A stretch of 64,000 nt of DNA from Ezakiella peruensis (GTDB lineage Bacteria > Bacillota > Clostridia > Tissierellales > Peptoniphilaceae). Made by a program: the position numbers and the translations under genes. The first letter of the stretch is position 1, and each line of letters opens with the position of its first letter. A model generated the notes under the pieces. It was not told the origin of the DNA, made no database searches, and worked only from the letters and a program-made list of their open reading frames with translations. This document shows positions 1 through 12,144 of the stretch, one piece after another. The stretch is from contig NZ_LT962470.1 in NCBI RefSeq assembly GCF_900215725.1, positions 323,525-387,524 of the forward strand. The letters run 5' to 3'.

Positions 1-303
1 TTTTTAAAAAATGTCAATATTATTTTTAAATTATTTTGTCGGTTACACCTGTTATAGTTCCTACCACTGAATCTCACAGCTATGATTCGCTCTACTTGGA
101 AGGCTCATATCATTGCCCACTTCCCCATAGATACATATCCTTAACAGACCGCTTATTTGGTTTTCAAATATCATCTGTAAATAAGATATTGTGTTTTTAC
201 CATTCTTCCCATATGTCCTTAATCTTGGAATTAAGCCTTATTTTTTTGCTTTTCCATTATTGTGGAATTGATATGATATAACATTTCTTAAGATATTTTA
301 TGT
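1..303. other. Stretch without a supported gene
   Basis: I see no convincing gene here. A frame on the plus strand at 36..281 opens only with TTG, has no ribosome binding site and resembles nothing I know. Bases 40 to 180 are richer in G and C than the surrounding spacer, so this may be decayed coding sequence of the mobile element, but I cannot name it. Confidence 0.4.
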
Positions 304-320
304 AAAGGAGGTTATCTATC

Positions 321-534
321 ATGAAGTGTAAAATAACCTTACAGGAACGCTTAAAAGATTTAAGATTTGCACATAATTTGAATTTAGAGGAATTAGCTAA
401 GCTAATAGGCATTTCAAAATCTGCTTTAGATTAACTATGAAAACGATAAGTATATGGAAAATAATCATGCTAGTTTAATTAAACTTACTCATTTTTATAA
501 AGTTTCTACTGATTATCTACGTTGTCTTACTTAA
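321..534 (+). pseudogene. Frameshifted XRE-family helix-turn-helix regulator
   Basis: An AAAGGAGG ribosome site at 304..311 precedes ATG at 321. The first frame reads like the start of a Cro/cI-type helix-turn-helix (ERLKDLRFAHNLNLEELAKL, then IGISKSALD) and stops at TAA 432..434. Shifting frame by one base at about 429 continues the same family (NYENDKYMENN, then LIKLTHFYKVSTDYL) to a TAA at 532..534. Together this is a small XRE repressor of about 70 residues broken by a one-base insertion. It is the only plus-strand coding trace in the element and sits beyond the last transfer gene. A sequencing error is the alternative to a true pseudogene. Confidence 0.75.
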
Positions 535-541
535 AATAAAA

Positions 542-582
542 ATCACTCAAATACAGAGCTTATAAATCTACATTTGAGTGAT
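542..582. terminator. 11-bp perfect hairpin after the XRE remnant
   Basis: ATCACTCAAAT (542..552) pairs perfectly with ATTTGAGTGAT (572..582). It follows the XRE pseudogene by 8 bases and is flanked by AT-rich runs on both sides, so it probably terminated that gene. The T-run is imperfect. Confidence 0.5.
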
Positions 583-599
583 AATATAATTTATTTTTT

Positions 600-1000
600 A
601 AAATGTGAACTATAAATGACTGATTACTAAATAAAATTACTACACACGACAAGTTTAAGTAACTTATGGCAGATACAGAAATTTTCTTGCTAGTATTAGT
701 ACTATACTTTTTTAGGGACTTCTTCTGACTTTATGTTTAGCCCCCATAATTCAATTATTTGAGGCAGAATTTTAAGACTCATTTAGAACTTTGTTAGAAT
801 CCGATTTTTCCATCAAAACATTAGTTCTAAAAGTTCTGGAATAAGAGCGATTTATAAGTCTCCGTCATATCCAATATTTTTCTCAGTTAAGACTGTTTCA
901 ATTTTACTGAGTGCAATCCTACTTTTATAATCTGTTATCTTATTATTTATACATCAATACTACAATCTCCACATATAACACCATTATACAATCTGTTTCA
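600..1000 (-). other. Gene-poor stretch, possibly a decayed minus-strand frame
   Basis: No intact gene. Read on the minus strand from about 960 to 690, one frame gives protein-like segments (for example IALSKIETVLTEKNIGYDGD and ELWGLNIKSEEVPKKV) separated by several stops. This looks like an eroded coding sequence, but I do not recognise the family. Confidence 0.3.
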
Positions 1001-1006
1001 ACATGA

Positions 1007-1036
1007 CAAAAAAATAAAGGCAGTCCGAAGACTGCC
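1007..1036 (-). terminator. Rho-independent terminator closing the transfer operon
   Basis: GGCAGTC (1019..1025), a CGAA loop and GACTGCC (1030..1036) form a 7-bp stem. In the minus direction it is followed by a T-rich tract (1007..1017). It lies 6 bases beyond the stop of the last element gene. Confidence 0.85.
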
Positions 1037-1041
1037 GATAT

Positions 1042-1698
1042 TTACCTCTCTGCGCCTTTGCTATGTTCTTTCTTAGTTGACTTAGTTTTGCCATCTGTCT
1101 TAAAGCTTTTTATTTGCCCTAATATGGACTTTTTGTCTTTATCTTGACTCTTTACCTGTTCTTTTGCTTTTAAGAGCTTAGAATACAAAATACGAACATT
1201 TTCATGTTCCTTTCCGTTGTTGTCAATGCTTGTTTTTACTTGACCAAATATTTTAACAAAATCTCCTTTTTTTAGATTCTCTAAATCTTTTGTCTTATCT
1301 CCATAGGCTGAACAATTGGTATATACTTTATTTCCATCGTCATCTTTTGAAACAATTGAAAAATTACTTACTTTAAACTTTTCTCCATTAGCATTTTCTC
1401 GTTCAAGATTTTCTACTTGACCTGCTATATTACCCACGAGATTTATAAAATCATCTTTTTCTTCAATTTCGCTGACATTTTCAACAATCTTACCTTGTTC
1501 TTTCATATCATCAATCATATAGTCAAAGTCATCACTTAGTAGACCCGTAGTGTCATTGTTCATATATAAAACATAGACTTCTTCAAGTGCTTTTTCATCA
1601 TTAACACCCTTTTCTATGCTCACAAGTGCTTTTATAAAGTCCTTGTAATTATCATTCATCATTTCTTCTAAATTTTCTCTAATATCTTTGTATTCCAT
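1042..1698 (-). CDS. SSB-like OB-fold protein with a helical N-terminal domain
   Basis: 218 aa. Residues 1-75 are acidic and predicted helical. Residues about 83-175 resemble a single-stranded-DNA-binding OB fold (VSNFSIV, YTNCSAYGDK, KKGDFVKIFGQV), closely paralleling the 104-aa SSB-like protein at 23212..23526. The C-terminus is basic and carries SILGQI about 29 residues from the end, a motif also found at the end of the neighbouring 2,547-aa helicase-methylase. AAAAGGAGG precedes the ATG. It is the last gene of the transfer operon, 43 bases after the helicase gene. It probably protects transferred single-stranded DNA. The role is inferred from the fold and context. Confidence 0.7.
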   Translation of the reverse strand: MEYKDIRENLEEMMNDNYKDFIKALVSIEKGVNDEKALEEVYVLYMNNDTTGLLSDDFDYMIDDMKEQGKIVENVSEIEEKDDFINLVGNIAGQVENLERENANGEKFKVSNFSIVSKDDDGNKVYTNCSAYGDKTKDLENLKKGDFVKIFGQVKTSIDNNGKEHENVRILYSKLLKAKEQVKSQDKDKKSILGQIKSFKTDGKTKSTKKEHSKGAER

Positions 1699-1741
1699 AA
1701 TTTCCTCCTTTTACTAAATAAGGAGAGCTTTTCGCCCTCCT

Positions 1742-4700
1742 CTACCTTTCTTGTCCTTTTTCGTTTTTTTCTTGATTTTTATCTTTTTCTTCTTCAGATT
1801 TGAATTTTGATATTTGTCCCAATATCGATGGTTTCTCTTCCCTTGCGTGAAGATTATCCTCTACATCATAAGTCGATTCAAAGTAATCACTATCTTTAAA
1901 ATCATTGTCATACCTATCTGGTATTCCGTCATTGTCAAGATCTTTTGCTAGTGAATCATAGAAGTTTCCGTCATCATCTATTTCTAAGCCTAAGGCTTGT
2001 TTTAAATCTTCTTCATCTACTGATACCAAATCATCAAAACTTGACATCTTTATGGCTTCAGTCATATATTTAAGAGCTTGTGAGTTAGATATATCTTCTT
2101 CTACAAAAGATTCTGTTCTAATAGCTACATCATCTACATACTGAGTCCATGTTTTTTCTTCCAAATTTACCTCATATTGAATAGAGTGCTTTCCATCTGG
2201 TGTTTCTGTATAGGCAAGTCCTATATGACTTAAATCAGGATATAGTTTGTCAAAGTCTTCATAGCTATTAGATTCTGAAAACTCATAGTTAGAATAATCA
2301 ACTATCGCCCTCTTTAAATCTTCTAATAGTGGTGATTGGTTTTCTAGTTCTTCTACTTCTCCCATATCTAAAAGTTTATTAATTTCAGCTAGTCTTAGTG
2401 TCTTATCCCTTAACTCATCTGCTTTTTCAAATGGTTTAGTTAATTCTACTTTGGCATTTTCTAAAGATTTTTTATAATTTTCAAGATTTTGATTTAATCT
2501 TTCAAGTCTTGAAGGCATTTTTTCAATGGCATTATCAAGCCTTGTTATATTGCCATCAGTAGAGTTTGAAAACTCTCCAAAGTATTCTGCTTTTCCTAGA
2601 AGTTTAAAAGTGTGAGTATTAGTCATAAAGTTATATGAAACTTGTAAGTCTAAATTTCTATATTTACCAATGACCTTGCTATCATTTATCTTTACCTTTT
2701 TTATTTCTTCTAACAGCTTCTCTCCAGCCTCTTTCTTATCTAAAATTTTATTTTCACCAAAACTGATTGAAGTGAATTTACTATCTCCTTCTCCTAATTT
2801 CTCAACATTTGCAATATCTTCTTTAGCTGCTTTTATTTCCATTTCAGTTTTTAAAATACTTTGAGGATAAATTTTATTTACCTTATCTTCAAGCTTATAT
2901 TTATTAGATTTATAGTTTGCTTCAAACATTTTTAATTTTGTAACTTCGTTATCTAAATCCATCTTTTCTTTAATTAAAGGATTGCCAGTAGCTAAAGCCT
3001 TAATTTCTGAATAAGATAGACTTGCTTCATCAACATCTTCTGCAACTCTTACTGGAGTTTTTGAAGTCATAATTTGAGAAATGAATTTTTGCTTATTTTC
3101 TATTGTCTGCCATAAATACGCATCGAAGGTGTTCTCTGTTACATATCTAAATATATTTACCTTATCATTTTCATTACCTTGGCGAACTATTCTACCACTT
3201 CTTTGCTCTAGGTCAGACGGTCTCCATGGGACGTCTAAATCGTGCAAGGCTATCAGTTTATTTTGTACATTTGTACCTGCTCCCATTTTTTGAGTAGAGC
3301 CTAATAAGACTCTTACTTCTCCTCTTCTTACCTTAGAGAACAATTCATCTTTTTGTTTGTCTGTATCTGCTTCGTGGATAAAGGCTATTTCTTCTTTTGG
3401 TATTCCCATATTCACTAGCTTGTTTCTAATATCATCATAGATATTAAATTCTCCATCTCCTTTTGGTGTGGACATATCCGAAAATACTAATTGTGTTGAT
3501 GAATTTTCTTTTGTCTTATCCCAGATCGAAAAGATATTTTTTACACATACATTAACCTTTGAATTAGGATTATCGGGAAGTAGTGGATTTATTAATCTTT
3601 GGTCTAGGGCAAGTTTTTTACCATCATTTGTAATCTTTAACATATTATCTTCTGTTGGCTCTACTTGGTTATTTCTAACCGCATCAGCTCTTTCTGAAAT
3701 AGCTTCTAATATTTCTTTTTGTTCCTCAGTAGGTTTTGTTTTAATAACTTCAAAATTTGCTTCTGGTACTGGCAAATTTAACATATCTGAAGTCTTTATA
3801 TCTGCTACTTCTTTAAACATAGACATCAACTCTGGCAAGTTATAAAACTTTGAAAATCTTGTCTTTTGCCTATAACCAGTGCCTTCTGGAGATAATTCAA
3901 AGGTATTTTCTGTTTCTCCAAAAGTAGAAGCCCAGGCATCAAAATGTTCTAATCCTCTTGCCTTTAAATCATCATATTGAAGGTATCTTTGCATGGTATA
4001 AAGCTCTGTCATTGAATTTGATATTGGTGTACCAGTAGCAAATACAACTCCCTTTCCATCTGTCATTTCATCCATATACCTACATTTCATATACATATCT
4101 GAAGACTTAAAGGCTTCACTCTGACCTATCCCAGCAACATTTCTCATCTTGGTATGCAAGAATAAGTTTTTGTAATTATGAGCTTCGTCTATAAATAACT
4201 TATCTACTCCTAGTTCTTCAAAGGTTATTACATCATCTTTTTTAAAGTCATCGTTTAGCTTTTCCAGTCTTACCAAGAGTTTTTTCTTTGTCTTTTCTAG
4301 TTGTTTTACTGTGAAATTTTCTCCTCTATTTCTTTTGTTCTCGTCAATAAAGGAAACTATATCATCTATTTGGTCTTGTATATGCCTTACCTGGTATTCC
4401 TTAGACATTGGTATTTTTTCAAATTGAGAGTGTCCTATGATGACTGCGTCATATTCTCCCGTTGCAATCCTACCAATAAATCTTTTCCTATTTTTGGGTT
4501 GGAAGTCTTTTTTATCGGCCACCATAATATTTGCTGACGGATATAATTGCATGAACTCTCTACCAATTTGAGTAGTTAGATGGTTAGGAACTACAAATAA
4601 TGATTTACTTGCAAGTCCCAACTTTTTAGATTCCATAGCAGAAGCTACCATTTCAAAAGTTTTTCCTGCTCCTACTACATGGGCAAGTAGTGTATTTCCA

Positions 4701-7700
4701 CCATAAAGAGTCCTTGCTATGGCGTTTTTCTGATGTTCTCGAAGTCTGATTTCAGTATTCATTCCATCAAAAGTTAAGTTAGAACCATCAAACTCTCTAT
4801 TTCTAATTGAATTAAATTTTTCATTATAAATCTTTTCTAGCCTATATCTTCTATCAGGATCTTCAAATATCCAATTCTTAAATTCCTCTTTAATCAATTC
4901 CTGCTTTTGACTTGCAAGCATAGTTTCTTTTTTATTCAATACAGAAGTCTTAGACCCATCATCATTTATTACTTGATCAAATACCTTTGTATCTTTTAGG
5001 TTAAGGGCATTTTCAATTAGCTTATAGGCATTTACCCTACTTGTACCATAAGTCATGTTAGCAAGGTCATTAGTTGAGTCAACACTTTTACCTTCAATGT
5101 TCCATTCACTTGTATGTGGTGAGAACCTAACATTTATATTCCACCTATCATAACCTGGTGTTTTTAAAAGATTAAAAGTAAAGTCTTCTATATCTTTTTG
5201 AGGTATCCAAGTTGCTCCTAACCTTACATTTATATCAGAAGCAGTGAGTTCTTCAGGCATAACTTCTTGTAATTTTTCTCTTTGATATTTGAGTTTGCCT
5301 AACTCATTTAATAATGTGTCTTTCTTTTCAGAAGGTGCTAAATCTATTACATTTTCAATTTCTCCAATATATGAATTGAGATATCCAATTTTTTCTCTAA
5401 TATTGCCACTTAAATATTCATCAGCCGATACATATGAAAAATGAAATGGATCGTCATTATTAAAGTTTTCAAAGGGCATTCTATTATTAATTAGGTCTGT
5501 GTCCTTAATATCTAGAAATATCTCGCCCTCAAGTTCACCAATTAAGGTGTCCCTATCTTTACTTGTGATAGATTCCATATATTCAAAATCTACATATCCT
5601 TTTTGTGAAACAGATAAGACTAAAGCTTCAAGAGATGTATCTACATGGTCTACTACTTTTGCCTTTGTTATTGTTCTTTTTGAAAATATATCACTTTTAG
5701 CTTTGAAATTATCCTCATCATCAAGTATTTCTATTGATGATACCAAAGGAAAGTTTGAGTCTTCCTTTAAGGCTCTAGTATTTGATAAGGAGTTAATAAA
5801 GCCATGTTTCTTTGAAAAGTTGTCATAAACTTCATTTAACTTTGCTTGTGACTCTTTTATTTCTTCGTCTGAAAAATCATCCTTTTGCTTTTCTATTACA
5901 TCTTTTAAAGCATTCATTACACCAAGATAATCTTTAATCTTTTCTTTGTTTTTATCTGATATATTCTGCTTAATTAAGACTGAGTTTTCTCTTAGATAGA
6001 CTTCTTCGTCAATAATGGTGTAAGAAAAGTTCTTAACATCGTCTGTTGCTGGAAGACTTAATTCTTCATCTTCTAATAGTTCGACCTCTTCATATTTTGA
6101 ATTTGAAGATATTTCCTTACTTGCAAGATCCATTAAATCTTTTAGATTTTCGTCTTCTTTTGCATCACAAGTAATAGTATTGCCAAATCTACCAGATACT
6201 TCTTTCATCTCTCCTAATACCATTTGAGGATTATCTACAAAGTATTTATTGTAAGCCAAACCCTTTTTATCAGTTGCTAGGTGTATCCAATCGTCATCTC
6301 TTTCTATAACTGAATCTCTCTTCTTTAAGAAAATAATATCTGAAGTAACTTCTGTACCAGCAAGTCCTTTAAATGTTGTATTAGGAAGCCTCATAGCTCC
6401 TAAAAACTCACATCTAGCATTAATATATTTTCTAACAGATTCATCTTTTTTATCCATAGTTCCAGATGAGGTTATAAAGGCAATAATTCCTCCATTTCTT
6501 ACCTTATCTATTGACTTTGCAAAAAAATAATCGTGAATCAGAAAGTTATTTCTGTTATATTCACGATCGTTAACTTTAAAATCGCCAAAGGGAACATTTC
6601 CTATAACTAAATCGAAAAAGTTATTTGAGAAGTTTGTTTCTTCAAAACCTTTAATTTGAATATTAGCTTCAGGATAGAGTTCTCTTGCTATTCTTCCACT
6701 AAGGCTATCTTTTTCTACTCCATAAACTTTAGAGCTTCGTATTTCACTTGGCATATTACCAATGAAGTTACCAACTCCTGCAGACGGTTCAAGGATATTT
6801 CCAGTCTTAAATCCCATATCTGTTAAAGTCTTATATATTCCATCCATTACCTCTCTAGGTGTATAAAAGGATGTTAGAGTAGACTCTTTAGCATTCACAT
6901 ACTCTTCATTTGTTAGATTTTCTTTTAAAATGTTTCTTGCTTCGAGCCATTGACCTCCCTTTTCTTCATCAAAGACATCGGCAAGACCTCCCCAACCTAA
7001 ATAGTCAGCAAGATAGGCTTGTTCATACTCTCTTGGACTCCTATTTTCATTTTCAAGTCTTTTGAGCATCTTAATAGCTTTGATATTTTTATCTAACTTT
7101 TCTGATGGTGTTAGGTATTCCGAGTAGATATGATTTTTCAAGTCATAATTTCTAGCAAAACTTAGCCTTTCCTTATTAGGTTCATAGCCTAGATTTTTTA
7201 AATCTTCTTTTCCCCTCAATAAGTTTTCGGCTGCTTGTCTTGGGACATTATACCTATCCATCATTTGGTCAATTTCAGGATTGTAGTTATCAATAAAACT
7301 TTCTTGCTCTACTTGTATTTCAATTTGTTTTTCATGCTCAGATAATTTGTATATCTCATAATTTCCACTATCTAAAAGGTCATCAATCTTTCTACTTTCT
7401 TCAAATGTTTCACCCTTATATAAAGGAAATTCTTCCCCATTAACTTCTGCTTTTGTTCCAGTTTCAATCAAGTTAATTCCATTAAAGGTATTCTCATCTT
7501 CTAAAATAAATTCTTTACCAACTTTTACTGCTAGTTTTTCTGATGTTTGACTTAGATTTTCAAAGATTTCTTCAAGGTATGAATCGTTTCTATATGGAAT
7601 TACTTCCGAACCCCTAATCATACCTCCCATATACTCCATATTGTCTCTGATAGTGACAGTTTTAAGTCCTCCACTTAGTTCATCAAAATCTGTAATGGTA

Positions 7701-9385
7701 AATTCTTTATCTTTATATCTAACCTGATCGCCTATCTTAAATTTAGGCTCTATCTTTTCCTTAACTTCTTCATGTAAAGAATTTTCCTCACTTAGTGCAA
7801 CTTGTTCTTCTAAATATGAAAATTCACGCTCATTTACTTCTTCACCATCACCAAGGTCAATCCTATAATGCTCAACCATTTCGCCATCTACATAATGGTC
7901 AAAATAGAATTTGAAATATCCGATATAATCATCAGTCATTTCTCCAAATTCATTTTCTCCAAGAGTTTGATTATGGTCTTTAACATCAATATCCTTTTGT
8001 CTTAGGATATTGATTAAGTCTTTAGTTACTATCTGCCCACTATAATCAGGAACTAATTCGTGGTTTTCATTAAATTCTACAATCCAATAATCTTTTCTAT
8101 TTTCAGTATTTTTGTCATCAAAAAAAGAAGCTTCATCAGCTTCCTTTTCTTGGCTTATTTCATTTTCTAAGCTTCCACGTATTCCTTGATTGCCATTTTC
8201 TTCACTGTTGCCATCAAGTTGTTCATCTGTCCTTGGTATTGTTCTGAATCTTCTCTCATCATCTTCTCTGTCAATCCTTGGGCTTTCATCATCTTGACTT
8301 TCTCTCTCTTGATAAAGTCCACTGCTTGATTCTGGATTTCCTTCAGATGGTTCAAAAGTGTTTTCTCCTCGTACATTTCCTGAAGTTTCTTCCAGTTCTC
8401 CATGTCCTCGCTCCCTACCAGGTAAGACAGTCTTAGAACTGCGTAAGTCGGATTCAGAAATCTCTCCATAAATTCCAGATCTTTCTCCATCATATCCAGG
8501 GTTTTCTCTTCGATCTTCATCGCTATTTCTTCTGTCGCTTCCATCTGTGAAAACTCGTCCATCTCTACTTCTTGACCTATCATCTCGTCTATATAAATCA
8601 TTTTGACCTCCTCTATCTTCGTTTGTATTTTCTATATCTCTATTATAGTCGCCACCGCCCCTTTCTGTCAGCAGCCTAGCACGATCTATTTTCTTAGATT
8701 TTTCTATTGTTCTATCTATAATATCTTCACTAACCCTTGATATTACAAGACCTATCTGCTCTAAAGAAATTGTATTAATCCTAGAAAAATTATTTTTTAA
8801 ATTTTCCATATCCATAGGGTAGACTGTATTAAACCTATTAGCTACCGCATAAGATATTGAGTCTCTCATAAACTTTTCAAAACTCAGTCTGTCCTCTATA
8901 TCTATTCTCAAATCAGCAAGAGCCAAATTAATGTATTCATCCCCATAAATTCGACTTAAAGAAAATATATTTTCATTAAGTGAATCACTAGCTTCAAATG
9001 AAGAATCTCTTATTATTTCTTTTAAAGCCTCTTTATGGTTTTCGTGATCAAACTGCCATAAGCTAACCTCATTAATATTCCTATCCATTGATGTGGTCTG
9101 ACTAATATCAAAGATATATGAAACTTTTTTGTTTATATCACTTCCAACCAAAATTGGAATACCCTTTTGACCTCTCATAACAACTCTGCCAAAATATTTC
9201 TTCCACATATCAAAGGTTGCACAAGCTCTAGCTTCAGGTTCTTTGTTGTATATACTTAGTTGGCTAGAAAAATCATATTTTTGATTGTTACCTATAACTG
9301 TTAAGAGTTTTAAATATTCTTTTTCATCTTGCAAAACTTCATACTTTATTGCTTCTTGTATATTCTTAAAATCATTTACTTGCAT
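1742..9385 (-). CDS. Giant ArdC-like/N6-adenine methylase/SNF2-type helicase fusion of a conjugative element
   Basis: 2,547 aa, in the normal range for these ICE proteins. Residues 1-100 resemble the ssDNA-binding ArdC-type domain. Residues about 240-400 are a charged low-complexity linker rich in Arg, Asp and Glu. Around residue 860 the motif [11 protein letters not shown], and around 928 GNVPFGDF (the NPPY position, with V in place of the first P), mark an adenine-specific DNA methylase. A superfamily 2 helicase follows: HVVGAGKTF near 1570, [10 protein letters not shown] near 1733 and [12 protein letters not shown] near 2060. The C-terminus has a coiled coil and a SILGQI tail. The start overlaps the upstream cytosine methyltransferase by 14 bp. 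It probably processes or protects incoming element DNA; the exact job is unknown. Confidence 0.85.
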   Translation of the reverse strand: MQVNDFKNIQEAIKYEVLQDEKEYLKLLTVIGNNQKYDFSSQLSIYNKEPEARACATFDMWKKYFGRVVMRGQKGIPILVGSDINKKVSYIFDISQTTSMDRNINEVSLWQFDHENHKEALKEIIRDSSFEASDSLNENIFSLSRIYGDEYINLALADLRIDIEDRLSFEKFMRDSISYAVANRFNTVYPMDMENLKNNFSRINTISLEQIGLVISRVSEDIIDRTIEKSKKIDRARLLTERGGGDYNRDIENTNEDRGGQNDLYRRDDRSRSRDGRVFTDGSDRRNSDEDRRENPGYDGERSGIYGEISESDLRSSKTVLPGRERGHGELEETSGNVRGENTFEPSEGNPESSSGLYQERESQDDESPRIDREDDERRFRTIPRTDEQLDGNSEENGNQGIRGSLENEISQEKEADEASFFDDKNTENRKDYWIVEFNENHELVPDYSGQIVTKDLINILRQKDIDVKDHNQTLGENEFGEMTDDYIGYFKFYFDHYVDGEMVEHYRIDLGDGEEVNEREFSYLEEQVALSEENSLHEEVKEKIEPKFKIGDQVRYKDKEFTITDFDELSGGLKTVTIRDNMEYMGGMIRGSEVIPYRNDSYLEEIFENLSQTSEKLAVKVGKEFILEDENTFNGINLIETGTKAEVNGEEFPLYKGETFEESRKIDDLLDSGNYEIYKLSEHEKQIEIQVEQESFIDNYNPEIDQMMDRYNVPRQAAENLLRGKEDLKNLGYEPNKERLSFARNYDLKNHIYSEYLTPSEKLDKNIKAIKMLKRLENENRSPREYEQAYLADYLGWGGLADVFDEEKGGQWLEARNILKENLTNEEYVNAKESTLTSFYTPREVMDGIYKTLTDMGFKTGNILEPSAGVGNFIGNMPSEIRSSKVYGVEKDSLSGRIARELYPEANIQIKGFEETNFSNNFFDLVIGNVPFGDFKVNDREYNRNNFLIHDYFFAKSIDKVRNGGIIAFITSSGTMDKKDESVRKYINARCEFLGAMRLPNTTFKGLAGTEVTSDIIFLKKRDSVIERDDDWIHLATDKKGLAYNKYFVDNPQMVLGEMKEVSGRFGNTITCDAKEDENLKDLMDLASKEISSNSKYEEVELLEDEELSLPATDDVKNFSYTIIDEEVYLRENSVLIKQNISDKNKEKIKDYLGVMNALKDVIEKQKDDFSDEEIKESQAKLNEVYDNFSKKHGFINSLSNTRALKEDSNFPLVSSIEILDDEDNFKAKSDIFSKRTITKAKVVDHVDTSLEALVLSVSQKGYVDFEYMESITSKDRDTLIGELEGEIFLDIKDTDLINNRMPFENFNNDDPFHFSYVSADEYLSGNIREKIGYLNSYIGEIENVIDLAPSEKKDTLLNELGKLKYQREKLQEVMPEELTASDINVRLGATWIPQKDIEDFTFNLLKTPGYDRWNINVRFSPHTSEWNIEGKSVDSTNDLANMTYGTSRVNAYKLIENALNLKDTKVFDQVINDDGSKTSVLNKKETMLASQKQELIKEEFKNWIFEDPDRRYRLEKIYNEKFNSIRNREFDGSNLTFDGMNTEIRLREHQKNAIARTLYGGNTLLAHVVGAGKTFEMVASAMESKKLGLASKSLFVVPNHLTTQIGREFMQLYPSANIMVADKKDFQPKNRKRFIGRIATGEYDAVIIGHSQFEKIPMSKEYQVRHIQDQIDDIVSFIDENKRNRGENFTVKQLEKTKKKLLVRLEKLNDDFKKDDVITFEELGVDKLFIDEAHNYKNLFLHTKMRNVAGIGQSEAFKSSDMYMKCRYMDEMTDGKGVVFATGTPISNSMTELYTMQRYLQYDDLKARGLEHFDAWASTFGETENTFELSPEGTGYRQKTRFSKFYNLPELMSMFKEVADIKTSDMLNLPVPEANFEVIKTKPTEEQKEILEAISERADAVRNNQVEPTEDNMLKITNDGKKLALDQRLINPLLPDNPNSKVNVCVKNIFSIWDKTKENSSTQLVFSDMSTPKGDGEFNIYDDIRNKLVNMGIPKEEIAFIHEADTDKQKDELFSKVRRGEVRVLLGSTQKMGAGTNVQNKLIALHDLDVPWRPSDLEQRSGRIVRQGNENDKVNIFRYVTENTFDAYLWQTIENKQKFISQIMTSKTPVRVAEDVDEASLSYSEIKALATGNPLIKEKMDLDNEVTKLKMFEANYKSNKYKLEDKVNKIYPQSILKTEMEIKAAKEDIANVEKLGEGDSKFTSISFGENKILDKKEAGEKLLEEIKKVKINDSKVIGKYRNLDLQVSYNFMTNTHTFKLLGKAEYFGEFSNSTDGNITRLDNAIEKMPSRLERLNQNLENYKKSLENAKVELTKPFEKADELRDKTLRLAEINKLLDMGEVEELENQSPLLEDLKRAIVDYSNYEFSESNSYEDFDKLYPDLSHIGLAYTETPDGKHSIQYEVNLEEKTWTQYVDDVAIRTESFVEEDISNSQALKYMTEAIKMSSFDDLVSVDEEDLKQALGLEIDDDGNFYDSLAKDLDNDGIPDRYDNDFKDSDYFESTYDVEDNLHAREEKPSILGQISKFKSEEEKDKNQEKNEKGQER

Positions 9386-10337
9386 TTCCTACCTCCATTC
9401 TATGAATTTCTTTTATAATAGCCATTAAAACATCAACCACAATAGAATTGCCGGCCTGCTTATATAGCTTGCTTGAAGTACAATTTTTTCTTCTTGGATG
9501 TGCTTCTTCTAGTTTGTTAATATCACTGTCATCAAAACCCATGAGTCTTAAACATTCTCTTTCTGTTAAATACCTATATTTACCATTTCCAATATCTATT
9601 ATTCCAGAATTAGGTACTCTCATTTGTTTTGTAGAAATAGTATAAGAAAAATCTTTAATCACTTTTAGTCGCCCTCTAAAACTATTATCTATGCCTTTAT
9701 TTAAGAATTTCAGCATATAAGGTTGAGTTATTGTGTAAAGTTCACTTACATCCTTTTCTAAAAATTCACTTAGTGTTCTTGTTTCTTTCCTCTCCAATTT
9801 ATCAAAAGAAAAGTTATTTGCTCCAAGACATGAAACAACAAATATCCTCTCCCTTTTTTGAGGTATCCCAAAGTCCATTGCATTTAAGATTTCATACTTG
9901 CTTTCATATCCAAGGTCTTCTAGTTCTTTTAGATAAATAAAAAAAGAGTCCTTCATATTTCTATCAAGGACTCCCTTTACATTTTCCCAAATTATCCATT
10001 TAGGTTTATCTTTCATTTCTTTAATTATTCTAATTGTTTCAAATAGTAAGCTTGATCTAGTTCCTGAATTCTTTACTCCTCCCTGCTTTTTTCCTATTCT
10101 TGAAAAGTCTTGGCAAGGACTTCCATGCATAATTAAGTCTATATTTTCATTAGGTGCTTTATATCCTACTACTGATTTTGGCTTATAACTTTCTCCGAAA
10201 AGAGCGTTGTATGATTTAACACAAGCCTTATCTATTTCTACATAATCAACTATTTCATAAGGTATCTTTAAATTAATAAAAGCCTTTCTAATAGCACCTA
10301 TGCCACCGAAAAGCTCTAATATTTTTACCTCATTCAT
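9372..10337 (-). CDS. DNA (cytosine-5) methyltransferase
   Basis: 321 aa. Transfers a methyl group from S-adenosylmethionine to cytosine in DNA. The conserved C5 motifs appear in order: I ([12 protein letters not shown]), IV with the catalytic cysteine (GSPCQDFS, about residue 75), VI (WENVKG), VIII (QKRERIF), IX ([13 protein letters not shown]) and X (QAGNSIVV). The target-recognition region between VIII and IX is short. No partner endonuclease is adjacent, so it looks like an orphan methylase that shields the element from host restriction. It overlaps topB by 8 bp and the helicase-methylase by 14 bp, implying translational coupling. Target sequence unknown. Confidence 0.9.
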   Translation of the reverse strand: MNEVKILELFGGIGAIRKAFINLKIPYEIVDYVEIDKACVKSYNALFGESYKPKSVVGYKAPNENIDLIMHGSPCQDFSRIGKKQGGVKNSGTRSSLLFETIRIIKEMKDKPKWIIWENVKGVLDRNMKDSFFIYLKELEDLGYESKYEILNAMDFGIPQKRERIFVVSCLGANNFSFDKLERKETRTLSEFLEKDVSELYTITQPYMLKFLNKGIDNSFRGRLKVIKDFSYTISTKQMRVPNSGIIDIGNGKYRYLTERECLRLMGFDDSDINKLEEAHPRRKNCTSSKLYKQAGNSIVVDVLMAIIKEIHRMEVGNASK

Positions 10338-12051
10338 TTAGATTATTCTTGTACCTATCTACAAGCTCCCTTATACTATTTTCTATTTCTCTTAAAAAGT
10401 CTTCTTTATCAACTTCGCCAGAGCTAATCTTTGCAAGTTTCATTTCCCATTCAGATGTTGTTTCTGCCGACTTAAACTTATCCTCTACAATTGATACAAG
10501 TCTATTGCCTTTTTCTGTTACAAGTAAGTTTTTCTTATCTCTTCTTATAAGGTCCTTATGGATAAGATTTTCAATAATTCCTGCTCTTGTAGCTGGTGTT
10601 CCTAAGCCTTTTCTTTCTACTTCTATGTCTTTATCCAAGGATTCTACTCCTGCATTTTCCATAGCCTTTAAAAGTGTATCCTCATTATAATGGCTTGGAG
10701 CTTTTGTAAATTTCTCCGATATGTTTTTAGAAGTTAACTTAATTTTATCTCCAGTCTTTACATCTGGTAATTCATTTTCTTGTCTTTCCTTTCCATAAGA
10801 CTTTAGATACTTGGTATAACCTTCATCGATTATAGTCTTGCCACTTGCATTAAAGTTAAACTTGTCATATTCATATCTGATTTTTCTACTAGATTCCTTT
10901 AAGTTATCCGAACATGAAGCAAGTAATTTATTCTTAATTAGATTATAGATTTTGCTTTCTTTATCAGATATATCTTTAGCTTTTCCAATACCTGATATAG
11001 TAGGAATAATTGCATAGTGGTCTGTAACCTTAGATGAGTTAAAAATAGACTTAAAGTTTGATTCGTTGATTTTAAAATTTTCTTCAAGTCCTTCTAATAA
11101 TTCTTTCATAGTATTAACCATGTCATCGGTTAGATACCTGCTATCTGTTCTTGGATATGTGATTAGCTTTTTTTCATACAAACCTTGTGCTAGATTTAAA
11201 GTATCATTTGCTGAATATCCAAAATATTTATTTACTTCTCTTTGTAAGGTAGTGAGATCATAAGGCTTATCTGGTTTTGTGCTTACTTCTTTGTCTTCTA
11301 CCTCTGTAATAACTATTTCATCTTCTAGTAGATTTAATAGTTGTTCTGCAACTTCAATTTTATCAATCCTATCTGATACAAGTTTCAATCCTTTATAGGA
11401 TAGGTCAACTGTATAATATTTTTGCTTCTTAAATAGGTTTATTTCGCTATCTCTTTTAGCTATTAAATATAGAGTTGGAGTTTGTACTCTACCAACTGAA
11501 TATGTTTCCTTATAAATGCAGGAATAAAGCCTACTTAAATTCATTCCTACCAGCCAATCGGAGGTGGCTCTTGCACTTGCTGATCTATATAAGTCCTCAA
11601 AGTTTGCTCCGTCTCTAAGATTTCTAAATCCATCTTCAATAGCTTTGTTTTCCATTGAAGATATCCAAAGTCTTTTAATATTCTTCTTACATTTAGCTTG
11701 ATTATATACAAGCCTAAAGATAAGTTCTCCCTCTCTTCCAGCATCACAAGCATTTATTACTGTGTCGATGTTCTTATCGTTTAAAATTTTCTTTAAAATT
11801 CCATATTGTTTTTTAGTGCTTTTAGATACTTCATAAATATAGTCCTCTGGGATTATAGGAAGAGTGTCTATTGTCCATTTCTTCCATTTTTCGTCTATCT
11901 TATCTGGACTTGCCATTTGAATTAAATGACCGACACACCAAGAAACAATGTATCCATTCCCCTCATAATATCCGTTTTTTCTTGCTCTTGCTCCAATTAC
12001 TTTTGCAATTGTAACTGCTACACTTGGCTTTTCTGCTATTACTAACTTCAT
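10330..12051 (-). CDS. topB: DNA topoisomerase III (type IA)
   Basis: 573 aa. Type IA topoisomerase that passes single strands during element replication or transfer. The TOPRIM domain shows AEKPSV near residue 7 and CDAGREGE with Asp103. The catalytic tyrosine is in LITYPRTDSRY near residue 297. I place the start at 12051, because GGAGGT lies 5-6 bases before this ATG; an ATG four codons earlier overlaps the Shine-Dalgarno. The usual C-terminal zinc fingers are absent, as in other ICE-borne copies. It follows a terminator at 12068..12099, so it needs readthrough or its own promoter. Confidence 0.9.
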   Translation of the reverse strand: MKLVIAEKPSVAVTIAKVIGARARKNGYYEGNGYIVSWCVGHLIQMASPDKIDEKWKKWTIDTLPIIPEDYIYEVSKSTKKQYGILKKILNDKNIDTVINACDAGREGELIFRLVYNQAKCKKNIKRLWISSMENKAIEDGFRNLRDGANFEDLYRSASARATSDWLVGMNLSRLYSCIYKETYSVGRVQTPTLYLIAKRDSEINLFKKQKYYTVDLSYKGLKLVSDRIDKIEVAEQLLNLLEDEIVITEVEDKEVSTKPDKPYDLTTLQREVNKYFGYSANDTLNLAQGLYEKKLITYPRTDSRYLTDDMVNTMKELLEGLEENFKINESNFKSIFNSSKVTDHYAIIPTISGIGKAKDISDKESKIYNLIKNKLLASCSDNLKESSRKIRYEYDKFNFNASGKTIIDEGYTKYLKSYGKERQENELPDVKTGDKIKLTSKNISEKFTKAPSHYNEDTLLKAMENAGVESLDKDIEVERKGLGTPATRAGIIENLIHKDLIRRDKKNLLVTEKGNRLVSIVEDKFKSAETTSEWEMKLAKISSGEVDKEDFLREIENSIRELVDRYKNNLNE

Positions 12052-12067
12052 TAATACCTCCATAAAT

Positions 12068-12099
12068 TAAAAAAAGAGCGAAAGATTTCTCTCTCGCTC
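12068..12099 (-). terminator. Terminator after the AbiE pair
   Basis: GAGCGA (12076..12081) pairs with TCGCTC (12094..12099). In the minus direction the stem is followed by seven Ts (12069..12075). It ends AbiE transcription just before topB. Confidence 0.75.
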
Positions 12100-12109
12100 A
12101 AAGTTTTTC

Positions 12110-12135
12110 TCCCGAATATTGTATTATTTTCGGGA
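12110..12135. repeat. Inverted repeat behind the AbiEii gene
   Basis: TCCCGAA (12110..12116) and TTCGGGA (12129..12135) form a 7-bp stem 10 bases after the toxin stop. It has no good T-run, so it may be a stabilising 3' hairpin or an element boundary. Confidence 0.5.
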
Positions 12136-12144
12136 TAATTCTAT

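Noticed and set aside
36-281. 81-codon plus-strand frame at the left edge
   Set aside because: TTG start, no ribosome site, no family resemblance, and a stop just before it. Recorded only as a gene-free stretch.
8167-8601. 144-codon frame on the minus strand within the 2,547-aa gene
   Set aside because: It overlaps the charged low-complexity linker of the large protein in another frame and is only a by-product of its repetitive codons.
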